Of a DNA stretch of 46,661 bases, positions 14,962 to 22,863 are shown piece after piece. The position numbers and the translations under genes are program-made. The DNA is from an uncultured Collinsella sp. GTDB taxonomy: Bacteria > Actinomycetota > Coriobacteriia > Coriobacteriales > Coriobacteriaceae. The notes below the pieces were generated by a model that searched no databases, was not told where the DNA came from, and worked only from the letters and a program-made list of their open reading frames with translations. The stretch is taken from the NCBI GenBank assembly GCA_900755685.1, contig CAAEHI010000059.1, positions 1 to 46,661 of the forward strand, in the 5' to 3' direction. The stretch's first letter is position 1; each line of letters opens with the position of its first letter.

Positions 14962-15996
14962 CTACCAGATTCCCAGTACGTGTTGCATTCCCAAACTCAT
15001 GCACGCAATGCCAATCCAGCAGCAAAAGCCCAATGCGATGGGCTTGCCGCCCTTTTTGACCAGCTCGACGATATCGGTATTAAAGCCAATAGCCGCCATG
15101 GCCATCACAATAAAGAATTTCGACAGCTCCTTGATGGGCGCCGTAAAGGACGCGGGAAGCTGAAGCACCGTGGTGATCACGCTCGCCAGCACAAAGAACA
15201 GCACGAACATGGGAAACGCGCGTTTAAGCGAGAACGTGCTTTTGGCGTCACCGCCGGCCTTGCGCGCCAGATGCATCTGCCAGCATGCGAGAACCAACGT
15301 GATGGGAATAATGGCCAGCGTCCTGGTGAGCTTGACCACTGTGGCGCTCTCGAGCACATTGGCGCCGGGGTGCATGCTGTCCCAGGCGCTCGCCGCAGCC
15401 GTTACGGACGAGGTGTCGTTGATGGCGGTACCGGCAAACAGGCCAAAGCCCTCGTTGGTCAGCCCGAGCATGCCGCCGAGCGTCGGAAACACGAGCGCCG
15501 CGATAACGTTAAACAGGAAGATGACCGAAATAGCCTGGGCAATCTCGCGATCGTCGGCATCGATGACGGGTGCGGTCGCAGCGATGGCAGAACCGCCGCA
15601 AATCGACGAACCCACACCCACAAGCGTCGCGATCTTGCCCGGCACGTTCATAACGCGGCAGAGCACAAAGGCGATGACAAGCGAGGTCGAGATTGTCGCC
15701 ACGATAATCGGCAGCGACTGGGCGCCCTTGGACAGAATCTGGGAGAGGTTCATGCCAAAGCCAAGCAGGATAACCGCGTACTGCAAGACTTTTTTGGACG
15801 TATAGGTGACGCCGGCGGCGAGCTGTTCGCGACGATTCTTGGGAAAGACGAGCGCCAGGACCATGCCAAAGAGGATGGCGAATACCGGACCGCCGACCAC
15901 CTCAACCTGTTTGCCGAGCAACGTCGCGGGAATGGCGATGATCAGGCAGAACAAGACGCCTTTCCAGCGCTCGCGTACGATATTTGCCAGTTGCAT
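14962..15996 (-). CDS. YeiH/YadS-type putative sulfate exporter family membrane protein
   Basis: This 344-residue protein has about ten membrane helices and the UPF0324/YeiH hallmarks: LLGKQVEVVGGPVFAILFGM near the start, VLQYAVILLGFGMNLS, the conserved GVGSSICGGSAIAATAPVI, then FAGTAINDTSSVTAA. Members are annotated as putative sulfate or anion exporters; transport has rarely been tested. The ATG at 15996 has AGGA upstream. A GntR regulator diverges from it across a 163-bp gap with an inverted repeat. Confidence 0.93.
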   Translation of the reverse strand: MQLANIVRERWKGVLFCLIIAIPATLLGKQVEVVGGPVFAILFGMVLALVFPKNRREQLAAGVTYTSKKVLQYAVILLGFGMNLSQILSKGAQSLPIIVATISTSLVIAFVLCRVMNVPGKIATLVGVGSSICGGSAIAATAPVIDADDREIAQAISVIFLFNVIAALVFPTLGGMLGLTNEGFGLFAGTAINDTSSVTAAASAWDSMHPGANVLESATVVKLTRTLAIIPITLVLACWQMHLARKAGGDAKSTFSLKRAFPMFVLFFVLASVITTVLQLPASFTAPIKELSKFFIVMAMAAIGFNTDIVELVKKGGKPIALGFCCWIGIACMSLGMQHVLGIW

Positions 15997-16082
15997 ATGG
16001 AATTCCTTCTTTCTATTTCACGTTTGCGACGGCTTATGATACGGCAACATTGAGCACAGCCTTGCGCAAACACAGACTAAGA

Positions 16083-16142
16083 TGCCGCGATAGTTCTCAG
16101 GCAACAGCCGAATTACCCACCGCGGAGAGCTGATTCGCGGCA
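16083..16142. promoter_or_regulatory. Inverted repeat in the exporter/GntR divergent region
   Basis: TGCCGCGA (16083-16090) and TCGCGGCA (16135-16142) are perfect 8-bp inverted half-sites 44 bp apart. The second overlaps CATAAT (16141-16146), a possible -10 for the GntR gene. This is a candidate operator pair for the adjacent regulator. Confidence 0.35.
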
Positions 16143-16159
16143 TAATTAACAACTGACAT

Positions 16160-16891
16160 ATGAGTTTGATAGAACAGTTGCGAGGCGCTATGGAAGAATC
16201 GATGCACGTCGGCGAGCAGGAAACGAGCCTACAGGACCAGTCCTACCACACCATTCGACGCAAAATCGTCTACCTGGACTACAAGCCGGGCGAAAAGCTG
16301 GGCGTCAAGCAGCTTTGCGATGACCTGGACATGGGTCGCACGCCCGTGCGCGAGGCTTTGGTTCGCTTGGCGCAGGAAGGCCTGGTGCGCACCGTGCCCC
16401 AGAGCGGCACCTACGTCTCGCCCATCAACCTCACCCTTGCCGAGAGTGCCTGTTACATCCGCGAGCATCTGGAAAAGCAGGTGATTGTGGAGTGCTGTGC
16501 GCGCGCCACGTCGGCCGGCATCGAGCAGCTCGACCGCGCCATCGTGCTGCAGGAAAAGGCCATGGCCGAGGAGGATCGCATCGGCTTCTTTTTGAGCGAC
16601 AACCTCATGCATCACATGATTTTTAGCATCGCATGTCGCAGCACCGTGTGGTCGTGGCTCGAAGAGACCAATGCCGACCTGGAGCGCTTCCGCTGGCTGC
16701 GCGCCGCCACGCAGGTTCTCGACAATCAGGACATCGTGAACGAGCACAAGCAGATTCGCCGCGCTATCGCCGGTCGCGACCCCATCGAAGCGAGCTTTTT
16801 GGTCAGCAAGCACCTGCACATGATGTTCCGCAATCAAACCGAGGTTCTGGACCAGTTCCCCGAGTACTTCGAGACCAGCAAGCTCCGCTAA
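16160..16891 (+). CDS. GntR-family (FadR subfamily) transcriptional regulator
   Basis: This 243-residue protein has an N-terminal winged helix reading PGEKLGVKQLCDDLDMGRTP, then VREALVRLAQEGLVRTVPQS and GTYVSPI. A C-terminal all-helical FCD ligand domain follows, with His residues in LMHHMIF and SKHLHMMF that could bind a metal. It diverges from the YeiH-type exporter, which is its most likely target. The start is uncertain: ATG 16160 has little Shine-Dalgarno, while ATG 16190 has GCGAGG seven bases upstream and would remove ten non-conserved residues. Confidence 0.9.
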   Translation: MSLIEQLRGAMEESMHVGEQETSLQDQSYHTIRRKIVYLDYKPGEKLGVKQLCDDLDMGRTPVREALVRLAQEGLVRTVPQSGTYVSPINLTLAESACYIREHLEKQVIVECCARATSAGIEQLDRAIVLQEKAMAEEDRIGFFLSDNLMHHMIFSIACRSTVWSWLEETNADLERFRWLRAATQVLDNQDIVNEHKQIRRAIAGRDPIEASFLVSKHLHMMFRNQTEVLDQFPEYFETSKLR

Positions 16892-16926
16892 CCTGCCAAA
16901 AAGGGACAGGTTTATTTTGGCAGGTT
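16890..16926 (+). repeat. GGGACAG-type hairpin at the gntR stop
   Basis: AACCTGCCAAAA (16890-16901) pairs with TTTTGGCAGGTT (16915-16926), with loop AGGGACAGGTTTA. It overlaps the gntR stop codon. The core is nearly identical to the copies at 19077-19115 (opposite strand) and 22269-22303. Confidence 0.7.
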
Positions 16927-16945
16927 TTATCCGAGCAAATGCAAC

Positions 16946-16981
16946 AAGGCCCGGCTCCGTCTTGATGCGGAGCCGGGCCTT
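16946..16981. terminator. Intrinsic terminator, glmS (and possibly gntR)
   Basis: AAGGCCCGGCTCCG (16946-16959) and CGGAGCCGGGCCTT (16968-16981) form a perfect 14-bp stem between convergent genes. The T-rich side is on the minus strand. Confidence 0.85.
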
Positions 16982-17004
16982 AGTCGCTAGAACGGCGGAA
17001 CCAA

Positions 17005-18852
17005 CTACTCGACCGTGACGCTTTTCGCCAGGTTTCGGGGTTGGTCGACGTCGCAGCCGCGCAGGATGGCGACCTCGCGGGCGAGCAGCTGCAGCGGGAC
17101 GCTCGCCGTGATGGGGCTGAACACGTCGCGGACTGCTGGCACGCGGATAATGCAGTCGGCGATCTTGTTGATCTCCTCATCGCCCTCGGTGGCAACGACG
17201 ATGACCTTGGCGCCGCGCGCCTTGCACTCCATGAGGTTCGACACGGTCTTGTCGTAGGTGGCACTCTTGGTGGCCACGGCGATGACAGGGAAGCCCGGGT
17301 CGATCAGCGCGATGGGGCCGTGCTTCATCTCACCGGCGGCGTAGGCCTCGGCGTGCAGGTAGCTGACCTCTTTGAGCTTGAGCGCGCCCTCGTAGGAAAT
17401 AGCGGCACCCATGCCACGGCCCACGAACAGCGCCGACTGCGCGTCCTTGCACAGCAGGGCGGCCTCATGCACGGCCTCGGTTTGGGTATCCAAAATCCAC
17501 TGGATCTGCTCGGCCGTATCGGAAAGCTCGCGGAACAGCATGCGCGCCTGCTTGGTGGTCAAGCGGTACTTGACCTGCGCCAGCAGCAGGGCCAGCAGCG
17601 TCAGGCTCACAACCTGGCCGATGAAGCTCTTGGTCGAGGCGACCGCGATCTCCTTGTTGGCCTTGGTGTAGATGACGCCGTCGCTCTCACGCGCCACGGG
17701 GCTGCCCACCACGTTGGTGATGCCGAAGACCTTGGCACCCTTGATGCGCGCATCGCGAATGGCGGCAAGGGTATCGGCCGTCTCGCCCGACTGGGACACG
17801 GCAACGACAAGCGTCGTCGGCGTAATGATGGGGTTGCGATAACGGAACTCGCTGGCCGCCTCCACCTCGGTGGGGATGCGAGCCCAGCCCTCAATGAGAT
17901 TCTTGGCAATGAGGCCAGCGTGATAGCTGGTGCCGCAAGCGATCACGTAGACGCGGTCGATGTCGTTGAGCTCCTCGAGCGAAAGGCCCAGCTCGTCGAT
18001 GTCGAGCTCGCCGGCCGGCGTCATGCGGCCCACCAGCGTGTCGCGCACGACGCGCGGCTGCTCATGGATCTCCTTGAGCATAAAGTCGGGGTAGCCACCC
18101 TTTTCGGCCATGTCCAGATCCCAGTCGATATGGGTAACCTTGGGATCAATCACATTGCCGGCCTCGTCGGTATACTCGACGCCTGCGGGCGTAAGCTTGG
18201 CAAACTGGCCGTCCTCGAGCACCACGACGTCGCGGGTTGCGTCGATGAGCGCGATGACATCGGAAGCAACATAGGAGCCGGTTTCGCCCACGCCGACTAC
18301 GATCGGGGAATCCTTGCGGGCCACGGCGATTACGCCAGGCTCATCGGCGCACACGGCGGCCAGACCATAGGCACCGACCACGTGGGTGCAGGCCTCGCGC
18401 ACGGAGGCCATCAGGTCGTGCGTCTCGGCATAAGCCTCTTCGATCAGATGCGCGAAGACCTCGGTATCGGTCTCGCTCTTAAAGTGGTGGCCGCGGCCCT
18501 CCAGCTCTTCGCGCAGCTCGGCGAAGTTCTCGATGATGCCGTTGTGGACGATGGCGATACGACCGTCGCAGCTGGTGTGGGGGTGAGCGTTAACGACGGA
18601 GGGCTTGCCGTGGGTGGCCCAACGGGTGTGGCCGATACCGCAGGTAGCGTCGCTGTCGATATTGGAAAGCTCGCTCTCCAAGCCCGCGACCTTACCCACG
18701 CGGCGGATGACATCGAGGTGCGCCGCGGCGCCCTCGCCCACCTCGAGCGCGACGCCCGAGGAGTCATAGCCGCGATACTCCATACGCTTGAGGCCCGTGA
18801 CCAGGATGTTCTTTGCAATATCAGAGCCGGTGTAGCCGACAATTCCGCACAT
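17005..18852 (-). CDS. glmS: Glutamine-fructose-6-phosphate aminotransferase (isomerizing)
   Basis: This 615-residue enzyme makes glucosamine 6-phosphate, the entry to peptidoglycan amino sugars. It starts MCGIVGYTG; the N-terminal Cys is the glutaminase nucleophile. The amidotransferase domain contains GIGHTRWATHG and HNGIIENF. Two SIS sugar-isomerase domains follow with IACGTSYHAGLIAKN, VSQSGETADTLAA and EIAVASTKSFIGQV, and the C-terminal tail ends in KSVTVE. The ATG at 18852 is fixed by the Cys2 requirement; GAAGGGA precedes it. The 5' region is too short and lacks the pattern for a glmS ribozyme. A strong inverted repeat at 18962-18987 may be its operator. Confidence 0.98.
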   Translation of the reverse strand: MCGIVGYTGSDIAKNILVTGLKRMEYRGYDSSGVALEVGEGAAAHLDVIRRVGKVAGLESELSNIDSDATCGIGHTRWATHGKPSVVNAHPHTSCDGRIAIVHNGIIENFAELREELEGRGHHFKSETDTEVFAHLIEEAYAETHDLMASVREACTHVVGAYGLAAVCADEPGVIAVARKDSPIVVGVGETGSYVASDVIALIDATRDVVVLEDGQFAKLTPAGVEYTDEAGNVIDPKVTHIDWDLDMAEKGGYPDFMLKEIHEQPRVVRDTLVGRMTPAGELDIDELGLSLEELNDIDRVYVIACGTSYHAGLIAKNLIEGWARIPTEVEAASEFRYRNPIITPTTLVVAVSQSGETADTLAAIRDARIKGAKVFGITNVVGSPVARESDGVIYTKANKEIAVASTKSFIGQVVSLTLLALLLAQVKYRLTTKQARMLFRELSDTAEQIQWILDTQTEAVHEAALLCKDAQSALFVGRGMGAAISYEGALKLKEVSYLHAEAYAAGEMKHGPIALIDPGFPVIAVATKSATYDKTVSNLMECKARGAKVIVVATEGDEEINKIADCIIRVPAVRDVFSPITASVPLQLLAREVAILRGCDVDQPRNLAKSVTVE

Positions 18853-18961
18853 AGGATAAATCCCTTCGTCCGCTTGACTGCAAAACGTCCACGCACAGGG
18901 GGCGCTGAGACGCATAACGTTCGAGTATTGTACTCACGCAAACGCAAGCTGATATACCAGA

Positions 18962-18987
18962 AGTGGTATCTCAACTTAGATACCACT
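18962..18987. promoter_or_regulatory. Perfect inverted repeat upstream of glmS, candidate operator
   Basis: AGTGGTATCT-caactt-AGATACCACT is a perfect 10-bp inverted repeat 110 bp from the glmS start. The half-site GTGGTAT/ATACCAC resembles operators of amino-sugar-responsive GntR proteins (NagR/DasR type, TGGT..ACCA), but the spacing is wider. A TACAAT lies nearby on the minus strand as a possible -10. Confidence 0.5.
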
Positions 18988-19014
18988 CGATGCACACACG
19001 TCCAGCCGGTCCAA

Positions 19015-19049
19015 ACCACCACAAAGGTACCTGCCCCCTTCGTGGTGGT
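19015..19049 (-). repeat. GGGGGCAG-type hairpin between glmS and lacI
   Basis: ACCACCACAAAGG (19015-19027) pairs with CCTTCGTGGTGGT (19037-19049), one mismatch. On the minus strand the apex reads GAAGGGGGCAGGTACC, a variant of the dispersed hairpin motif. It is directly followed by another member at 19077. Confidence 0.5.
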
Positions 19050-19076
19050 CGCGCTGGCAACGGCGTTTCCCCAGAT

Positions 19077-19115
19077 AAACCTGCCAAAATAAACCTGTCC
19101 CTTTTTGGTAGGTTT
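19077..19115 (-). repeat. GGGACAG-type hairpin overlapping the lacI promoter region
   Basis: AAACCT-g-CCAAAA (19077-19089) pairs with TTTTGG-t-AGGTTT (19103-19115). The minus strand carries AAAAAGGGACAGGTTTATTT. It is about 50 bp identical, apart from one base, to the reverse complement of 22269-22320. It ends 8 bp before the lacI -10. Confidence 0.7.
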
Positions 19116-19119
19116 GGGA

Positions 19120-19128
19120 TGCTACAAT
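19120..19128 (+). promoter_or_regulatory. Extended -10 promoter of the LacI regulator gene
   Basis: TGC-TACAAT is an extended -10 element 35 bp before the gene. The -35 region falls inside the GGGACAG hairpin (TTTTTGG), so the repeat may supply part of the promoter. Confidence 0.55.
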
Positions 19129-19163
19129 CTGGCTTGTACTTGAAACGCATCAAAGGGGCCGCT

Positions 19164-20276
19164 ATGGCAAAGGTAAAAATCAGCGACGTCGCGCGCGAGG
19201 CCGGGGTTTCGTTGGGCACGGTTTCCAACGCGCTCAACCATCCCGAAAAGTTGCGCCCCGAGACCCTCAAGCTCATCAACGAGACCATCAATCGCCTGGG
19301 CTACCTGCCCAACCAAAGCGCTCGTCAGCTCGCGGGCGGCGCCACCAAGTCTTTTGGCCTGGTGCTCCCCCGTCTCGATCACGGCTTTTCGCTCCAAATC
19401 GCCAGCGGCGCCCACAACGAGGCCCGTAAGCACGGCTACGACCTGCTCATCGCCAACGCCGATAACGACGATATTCTCGAGGACCATTACCTGCGCTACT
19501 TTATGGGCACCCAAATGTCCGGCGTCATGGTTCAGCCCATGGCATCCCCCGACTGGCATCCCGTCATGGCCAAGATGCCCGTGCCGATCGTCCACCTGGA
19601 CATCCATTGCTCCGAGCCCGGCTACTACGTAGCGGCCGACAACGAGGCCCAGGGTCGCATCATTGCCGAACTCGCCATCGCCCGCGGTGCACGCCATATC
19701 ACCGTTGTGGGTAGAGCAGCATTTATGCAACTCACCCTGCGCGTCCTTGGCATTCATAAGGCACTCGCCCTACACCCCGATATCAAGATCGAAGTCATCG
19801 ACGCCGGCGAATGGAATACCGCCGCCGACGGCTACGGCATCGGCGCCCAAATCGCCGCGCGCCCCGCCGACGAACGCCCCGATTTTGCTGTCGGCCTGAC
19901 CGACGTGTTGGCCTCGGGCGTTATCTCGGCGCTGGTCGACAAGGGCATCTCTGTCCCCGGGCAAGTACGCGTAGCAGGTTGCGATGGCAACCCGCTCGCT
20001 TGGAGCGGATCGGTCCCGCTCACTACGGTAGCGCCCCCGGGCTACGAGATTGGCCGCAAGGGTGTCCAACTGCTCATGGAGCAAATCGAGAACAAAGCCC
20101 CGGCAAAGACCAAGCATATCCGCGTCGGCTCTGCAGCGCGCACCGTCACCGCAGTCACCGCCGCCGAGGATATCAACCGCCAAGAACTGGTACGTCCGTT
20201 CCTACTGGAGCGCGCCAGCACCCAGGCAAGCACCCAGACCGACGCTACGGCCATCAACCTCGGTGCGTATCTATAG
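19164..20276 (+). CDS. LacI-family transcriptional regulator
   Basis: This 370-residue protein has an N-terminal LacI helix-turn-helix (KISDVAREAGVSLGTVSNAL) and hinge helix (PNQSARQLAGG), then a periplasmic-binding-like effector domain. The middle contains SGVMVQPMASPDWHP and the dimer region GRAAFMQLTLRVLGIHKAL. The C-terminal 25 residues (ASTQASTQTD) are an extra tail. The ATG at 19164 has AAAGGGG upstream. No sugar gene lies beside it: glmS diverges and a HAD phosphatase converges, so its regulon is probably elsewhere or involves glmS. Confidence 0.94.
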   Translation: MAKVKISDVAREAGVSLGTVSNALNHPEKLRPETLKLINETINRLGYLPNQSARQLAGGATKSFGLVLPRLDHGFSLQIASGAHNEARKHGYDLLIANADNDDILEDHYLRYFMGTQMSGVMVQPMASPDWHPVMAKMPVPIVHLDIHCSEPGYYVAADNEAQGRIIAELAIARGARHITVVGRAAFMQLTLRVLGIHKALALHPDIKIEVIDAGEWNTAADGYGIGAQIAARPADERPDFAVGLTDVLASGVISALVDKGISVPGQVRVAGCDGNPLAWSGSVPLTTVAPPGYEIGRKGVQLLMEQIENKAPAKTKHIRVGSAARTVTAVTAAEDINRQELVRPFLLERASTQASTQTDATAINLGAYL

Positions 20277-20301
20277 CACGCCCGCAAGTATGCTAAGTCG
20301 C

Positions 20302-20351
20302 CGCTTAAGCAAAAGGGGCCCGACCATTGCCGGGCCCCTTTTGCTTAAGCG
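20302..20351. terminator. Bidirectional intrinsic terminator
   Basis: CGCTTAAGC-AAAAGGGGCCCG (20302-20322) pairs perfectly over 21 bp with 20331-20351, with an 8-nt loop and T/A tracts built into both sides. It serves the convergent lacI and HAD genes. Confidence 0.92.
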
Positions 20352-20389
20352 CAAACGTGGGCAATCGCTCGTTTCAACACCGCAATTGT

Positions 20390-21040
20390 CTAGCGCACGG
20401 CCTTGACCGCCGTCGTCAGATCGAACAACGTATCGAGCACGGCCTCGCAGCCATCCACCACGTCCTGCGGCAGCGGCACGATATCGGGAACGGCAAAGAC
20501 ATGGCAGCCGGCCGTAATGCCCGAGACGCAGCCGTTACGCGAATCCTCGACCACGGCACACTCCTCGGGAACAAAGCCCGCGCGCTTGCAGGCAAGCAGA
20601 TACATCTCGGGGTCGGGCTTGCCGTGCACGACGTCCTCGCCGCAGGTCACCGTTTCAAACTTGTCAAAGAGGCCGACCATCTTAAGGTTGCGCTCGGCCG
20701 TAGCGAGGCGCGACGACGTCGCCAGGCCCACGTGATAGCCCGCAGCCAACAGCTCGTCTATGCACTCGGCGGCGCCGGCCTTAAGCTCCAGGTCGGTCTT
20801 GACCATCTCGTCGCGAATCTCCTTGTGGCGGACATAGATCGCCTCGGTGGTTTCGTGGCTGCCGTAATGCTTATCAAGGATGTCCATGACATCGGGTAGC
20901 GTGCGGCCGATAAACTGATGAATCAGCGCATCATCAATCGCAACCCCTAACTCGGCAGCGCCCGCCTTCCATGCCTTGATACCCAAACGCTCGGTATCGA
21001 CCAGTGTTCCATCCATGTCAAAAATAACAGCCTTGATCAT
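20390..21040 (-). CDS. HAD-family hydrolase, beta-phosphoglucomutase-like
   Basis: This 216-residue haloacid dehalogenase superfamily phosphatase starts with motif I FDMDGTLVDTE (nucleophile and acid/base Asp). Motif II is LATSSR, motif III is the Lys in GKPDPEMYLLACKRAG, and motif IV is VVEDSRNG. The helical cap between motifs I and II places it with sugar-phosphate phosphatases and beta-phosphoglucomutase-like proteins. The Arg and Lys pattern does not decide between mutase and phosphatase. The ATG at 21040 has ATGGGG upstream. It diverges from larE. Confidence 0.92.
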   Translation of the reverse strand: MIKAVIFDMDGTLVDTERLGIKAWKAGAAELGVAIDDALIHQFIGRTLPDVMDILDKHYGSHETTEAIYVRHKEIRDEMVKTDLELKAGAAECIDELLAAGYHVGLATSSRLATAERNLKMVGLFDKFETVTCGEDVVHGKPDPEMYLLACKRAGFVPEECAVVEDSRNGCVSGITAGCHVFAVPDIVPLPQDVVDGCEAVLDTLFDLTTAVKAVR

Positions 21041-21213
21041 ATCGGTCCCCCATCGACTCTCGCTGCCGCATTGCCGAAACTCTACCGCATTTGGCAACTT
21101 GTATATAACGTATATGCCATATTGCACTTTCGTTACATAGATAGAAGTCTTATGGCAAGTAACGCATTAGGATTATAGTTTTCGATCGAGTACTCAACGA
21201 TAAGGATCGTTTC

Positions 21214-22092
21214 ATGATTTTAGACACCACGGCACCCGCAGAGGAGCTTCAAGACAAGCTATCAGCGCTCGAACAGCTGCTTTTGGCATACGGGCGCGTG
21301 GCTATCGGGTTTTCTGGCGGCGTTGACAGCAGCTTTTTAGCCGCCGTATGCGCCCGCATCATGCCTACCAATACCCTCCTCGTCCATCTCACCACGCCGC
21401 TCATCGGCACGCCCGAACAGACTTCGTTTGAGCGGTCCGTTGATGGACAAGCCCATGAGGGGCCGCATTTTAAGCTCCCCGTGCTCAATCTGTCGGTCGA
21501 TCAGCTGCAACTCCCCCAAGTAGCCTGCAACGACGCCAATCGCTGCTACCACTGCAAGCACGCCGGCTTTACCGCCATCGTCAACCACGCCAAGTCGCTC
21601 GGCTTTCCCACCGTCATCGACGGCAGCAATGCAAGCGATCGCGGTGACTACCGCCCTGGCATGCGTGCGGCAGAAGAGCTCGGCGTACGCTCACCCCTTA
21701 TGGAGGTCGGCTTTACCAAGGACGAAGAGCGCGAGCTGCTGCGCGCATGGGGCTATCCCGTTTGGAACCTGCCGGCGGGAGCATGTCTTGCCACCCGCGT
21801 CCCCACGGGCGAGGAGCTTACGCGCGAGAAGGTCGATTTAATCCGCGCCTGCGAGGATTACCTGCACGATCTTGATCTGGCACAGGTACGCGCGCGCTTG
21901 GTCGGCGGCTGCATGCATATCGAGGCCGCACCCGCAGATGTCGCCAAGATTGCCACCCTCGGCGGTGCCGCCGTCGACGACAAGGGCAAGACCCCGCTGC
22001 CCGCCGTTATCGAGTCCGCGCTGCGCGAGCTGGGCTGCGACCATATCTTCCTCGAGGTCACCCCCTACATCCACGGCAACATGAACCTGTAG
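21214..22092 (+). CDS. larE: LarE, ATP-dependent sacrificial sulfur transferase
   Basis: This 292-residue PP-loop protein makes the thiolated nickel-pincer cofactor used by lactate racemase and related enzymes. The pyrophosphatase loop is FSGGVDSS (34-40). The sulfur-donor Cys is in PAGACLATR (Cys191), the position of the sacrificial Cys in the lactobacillus enzyme. Further Cys occur at 105, 111 and 114 (NRCYHC). The ATG at 21214 has AAGGA upstream. No larA, larB or larC is in the window, so partners must be encoded elsewhere. A structured RNA element begins directly after the stop. Confidence 0.93.
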   Translation: MILDTTAPAEELQDKLSALEQLLLAYGRVAIGFSGGVDSSFLAAVCARIMPTNTLLVHLTTPLIGTPEQTSFERSVDGQAHEGPHFKLPVLNLSVDQLQLPQVACNDANRCYHCKHAGFTAIVNHAKSLGFPTVIDGSNASDRGDYRPGMRAAEELGVRSPLMEVGFTKDEERELLRAWGYPVWNLPAGACLATRVPTGEELTREKVDLIRACEDYLHDLDLAQVRARLVGGCMHIEAAPADVAKIATLGGAAVDDKGKTPLPAVIESALRELGCDHIFLEVTPYIHGNMNL

Positions 22093-22245
22093 GTTGCGCC
22101 GTTTTACAAACGGCGCAACTGCTCGGCGCTGCGCGGGCTCCGGGCACGGCAATCTGACGTTCAACTTCACGGGCGCGACCAAAAGGTCAGCGCCCGCTTG
22201 TTTCACGTCACCTTACCGCACCCGGAGCCCGCTCGCTCGCATATG
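22093..22245 (+). ncRNA. 3'-UTR structured element, copy B
   Basis: It begins with the base after the larE stop. Hairpin 1 is GTTGCGCCGTTT/AAACGGCGCAAC (22093-22104, 22108-22119), perfect. The outer stem is GCGGGCTCCGGG/CCCGGAGCCCGC (22133-22144, 22221-22232), perfect. Inside are TGACGT/ACGTCA (22155-22160, 22205-22210) and CGGGCGC-GACC/GGTC-GCGCCCG (22170-22196). The spacing between TGACGT arms is identical to copy A. Confidence 0.7.
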
Positions 22246-22268
22246 CTCAACCTGGACTGCGTTAACTG

Positions 22269-22303
22269 ACCTACCAAAAAGGGACAGGTTTATTTTGGCA
22301 GGT
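22269..22303 (+). repeat. GGGACAG-type hairpin after larE
   Basis: ACCTACCAAAA (22269-22279) pairs with TTTTGGCAGGT (22293-22303) around AGGGACAGGTTTA. The following TTATCTGGGGAAACGC is shared, reversed, with the copy before the LacI gene at 19164. Confidence 0.7.
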
Positions 22304-22325
22304 TTTATCTGGGGAAACGCAAACA

Positions 22326-22360
22326 GGGCCGCGACACCTATATGGCGTCGCGGCCCTTTT
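22326..22360 (+). terminator. Intrinsic terminator between larE and the PTS operon
   Basis: GGGCCGCGAC-a-CC (22326-22338) pairs with GG-c-GTCGCGGCCC (22344-22356), followed by TTTT. It may also end the convergent PTS operon. Confidence 0.85.
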
Positions 22361-22399
22361 CCTTGGAGAAGGATCAATTGATTGAACGGGACGACCGTT

Positions 22400-22852
22400 C
22401 TAGTCTTCGAGTCCGCTATTGATGAGCTCCGCAATCTCAACGGGATCGGTGCTCGCGCGCACCTTGTCACGGAAGCCGGCGTCCATCAGCATCACGGCAG
22501 CCTTGGAGAGCAGACGCAGGTGCGTGGTTCCAGCCTCGCCGGCGGGCACGTACAGCGCGAGCGCAACATCGACGGGCACCCCATCGAAGCTCGGCCATTC
22601 AACGGGCTCGGCCAGTTTAAGCACGGCAACGCCCGGCGTGTGGATTGCGTCGCTTTTGGCATGCGGAACGGCAAAACCGGCGACGAGGCCGGTCTCGGCC
22701 TCGTTCTCGCGAGCAATAAAGGCAGCCTCTACGGCAGATGCGTCATCGGCAAAGCCGAGCTCGATGGCCTGCTCGGACAAATAATGCAGAGCGTCCTCGC
22801 GCGAGGCGGCGGCATACCCGATCGTCACTTGGTTGGCAGATACAAATCCCAT
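22400..22852 (-). CDS. PTS fructose-family EIIA component
   Basis: This 150-residue EIIA domain of the fructose/mannitol family carries the phosphorylated His64 in AGFAVPHAKSDA. It passes phosphate from HPr to the EIIB domain. It is the last gene of the operon that starts with EIIBC at 28489, so the transporter is encoded by the first and last genes. The start at 22852 lies 11 bp after the transketolase C-half stop, with AAGGAAG upstream. Confidence 0.95.
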   Translation of the reverse strand: MGFVSANQVTIGYAAASREDALHYLSEQAIELGFADDASAVEAAFIARENEAETGLVAGFAVPHAKSDAIHTPGVAVLKLAEPVEWPSFDGVPVDVALALYVPAGEAGTTHLRLLSKAAVMLMDAGFRDKVRASTDPVEIAELINSGLED

Positions 22853-22863
22853 GGAAACCTTCC

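Noticed and set aside
18853..18960. glmS ribozyme
   Set aside because: Only about 100 nt separate the likely promoter and the start codon, and the double-pseudoknot core is not visible.
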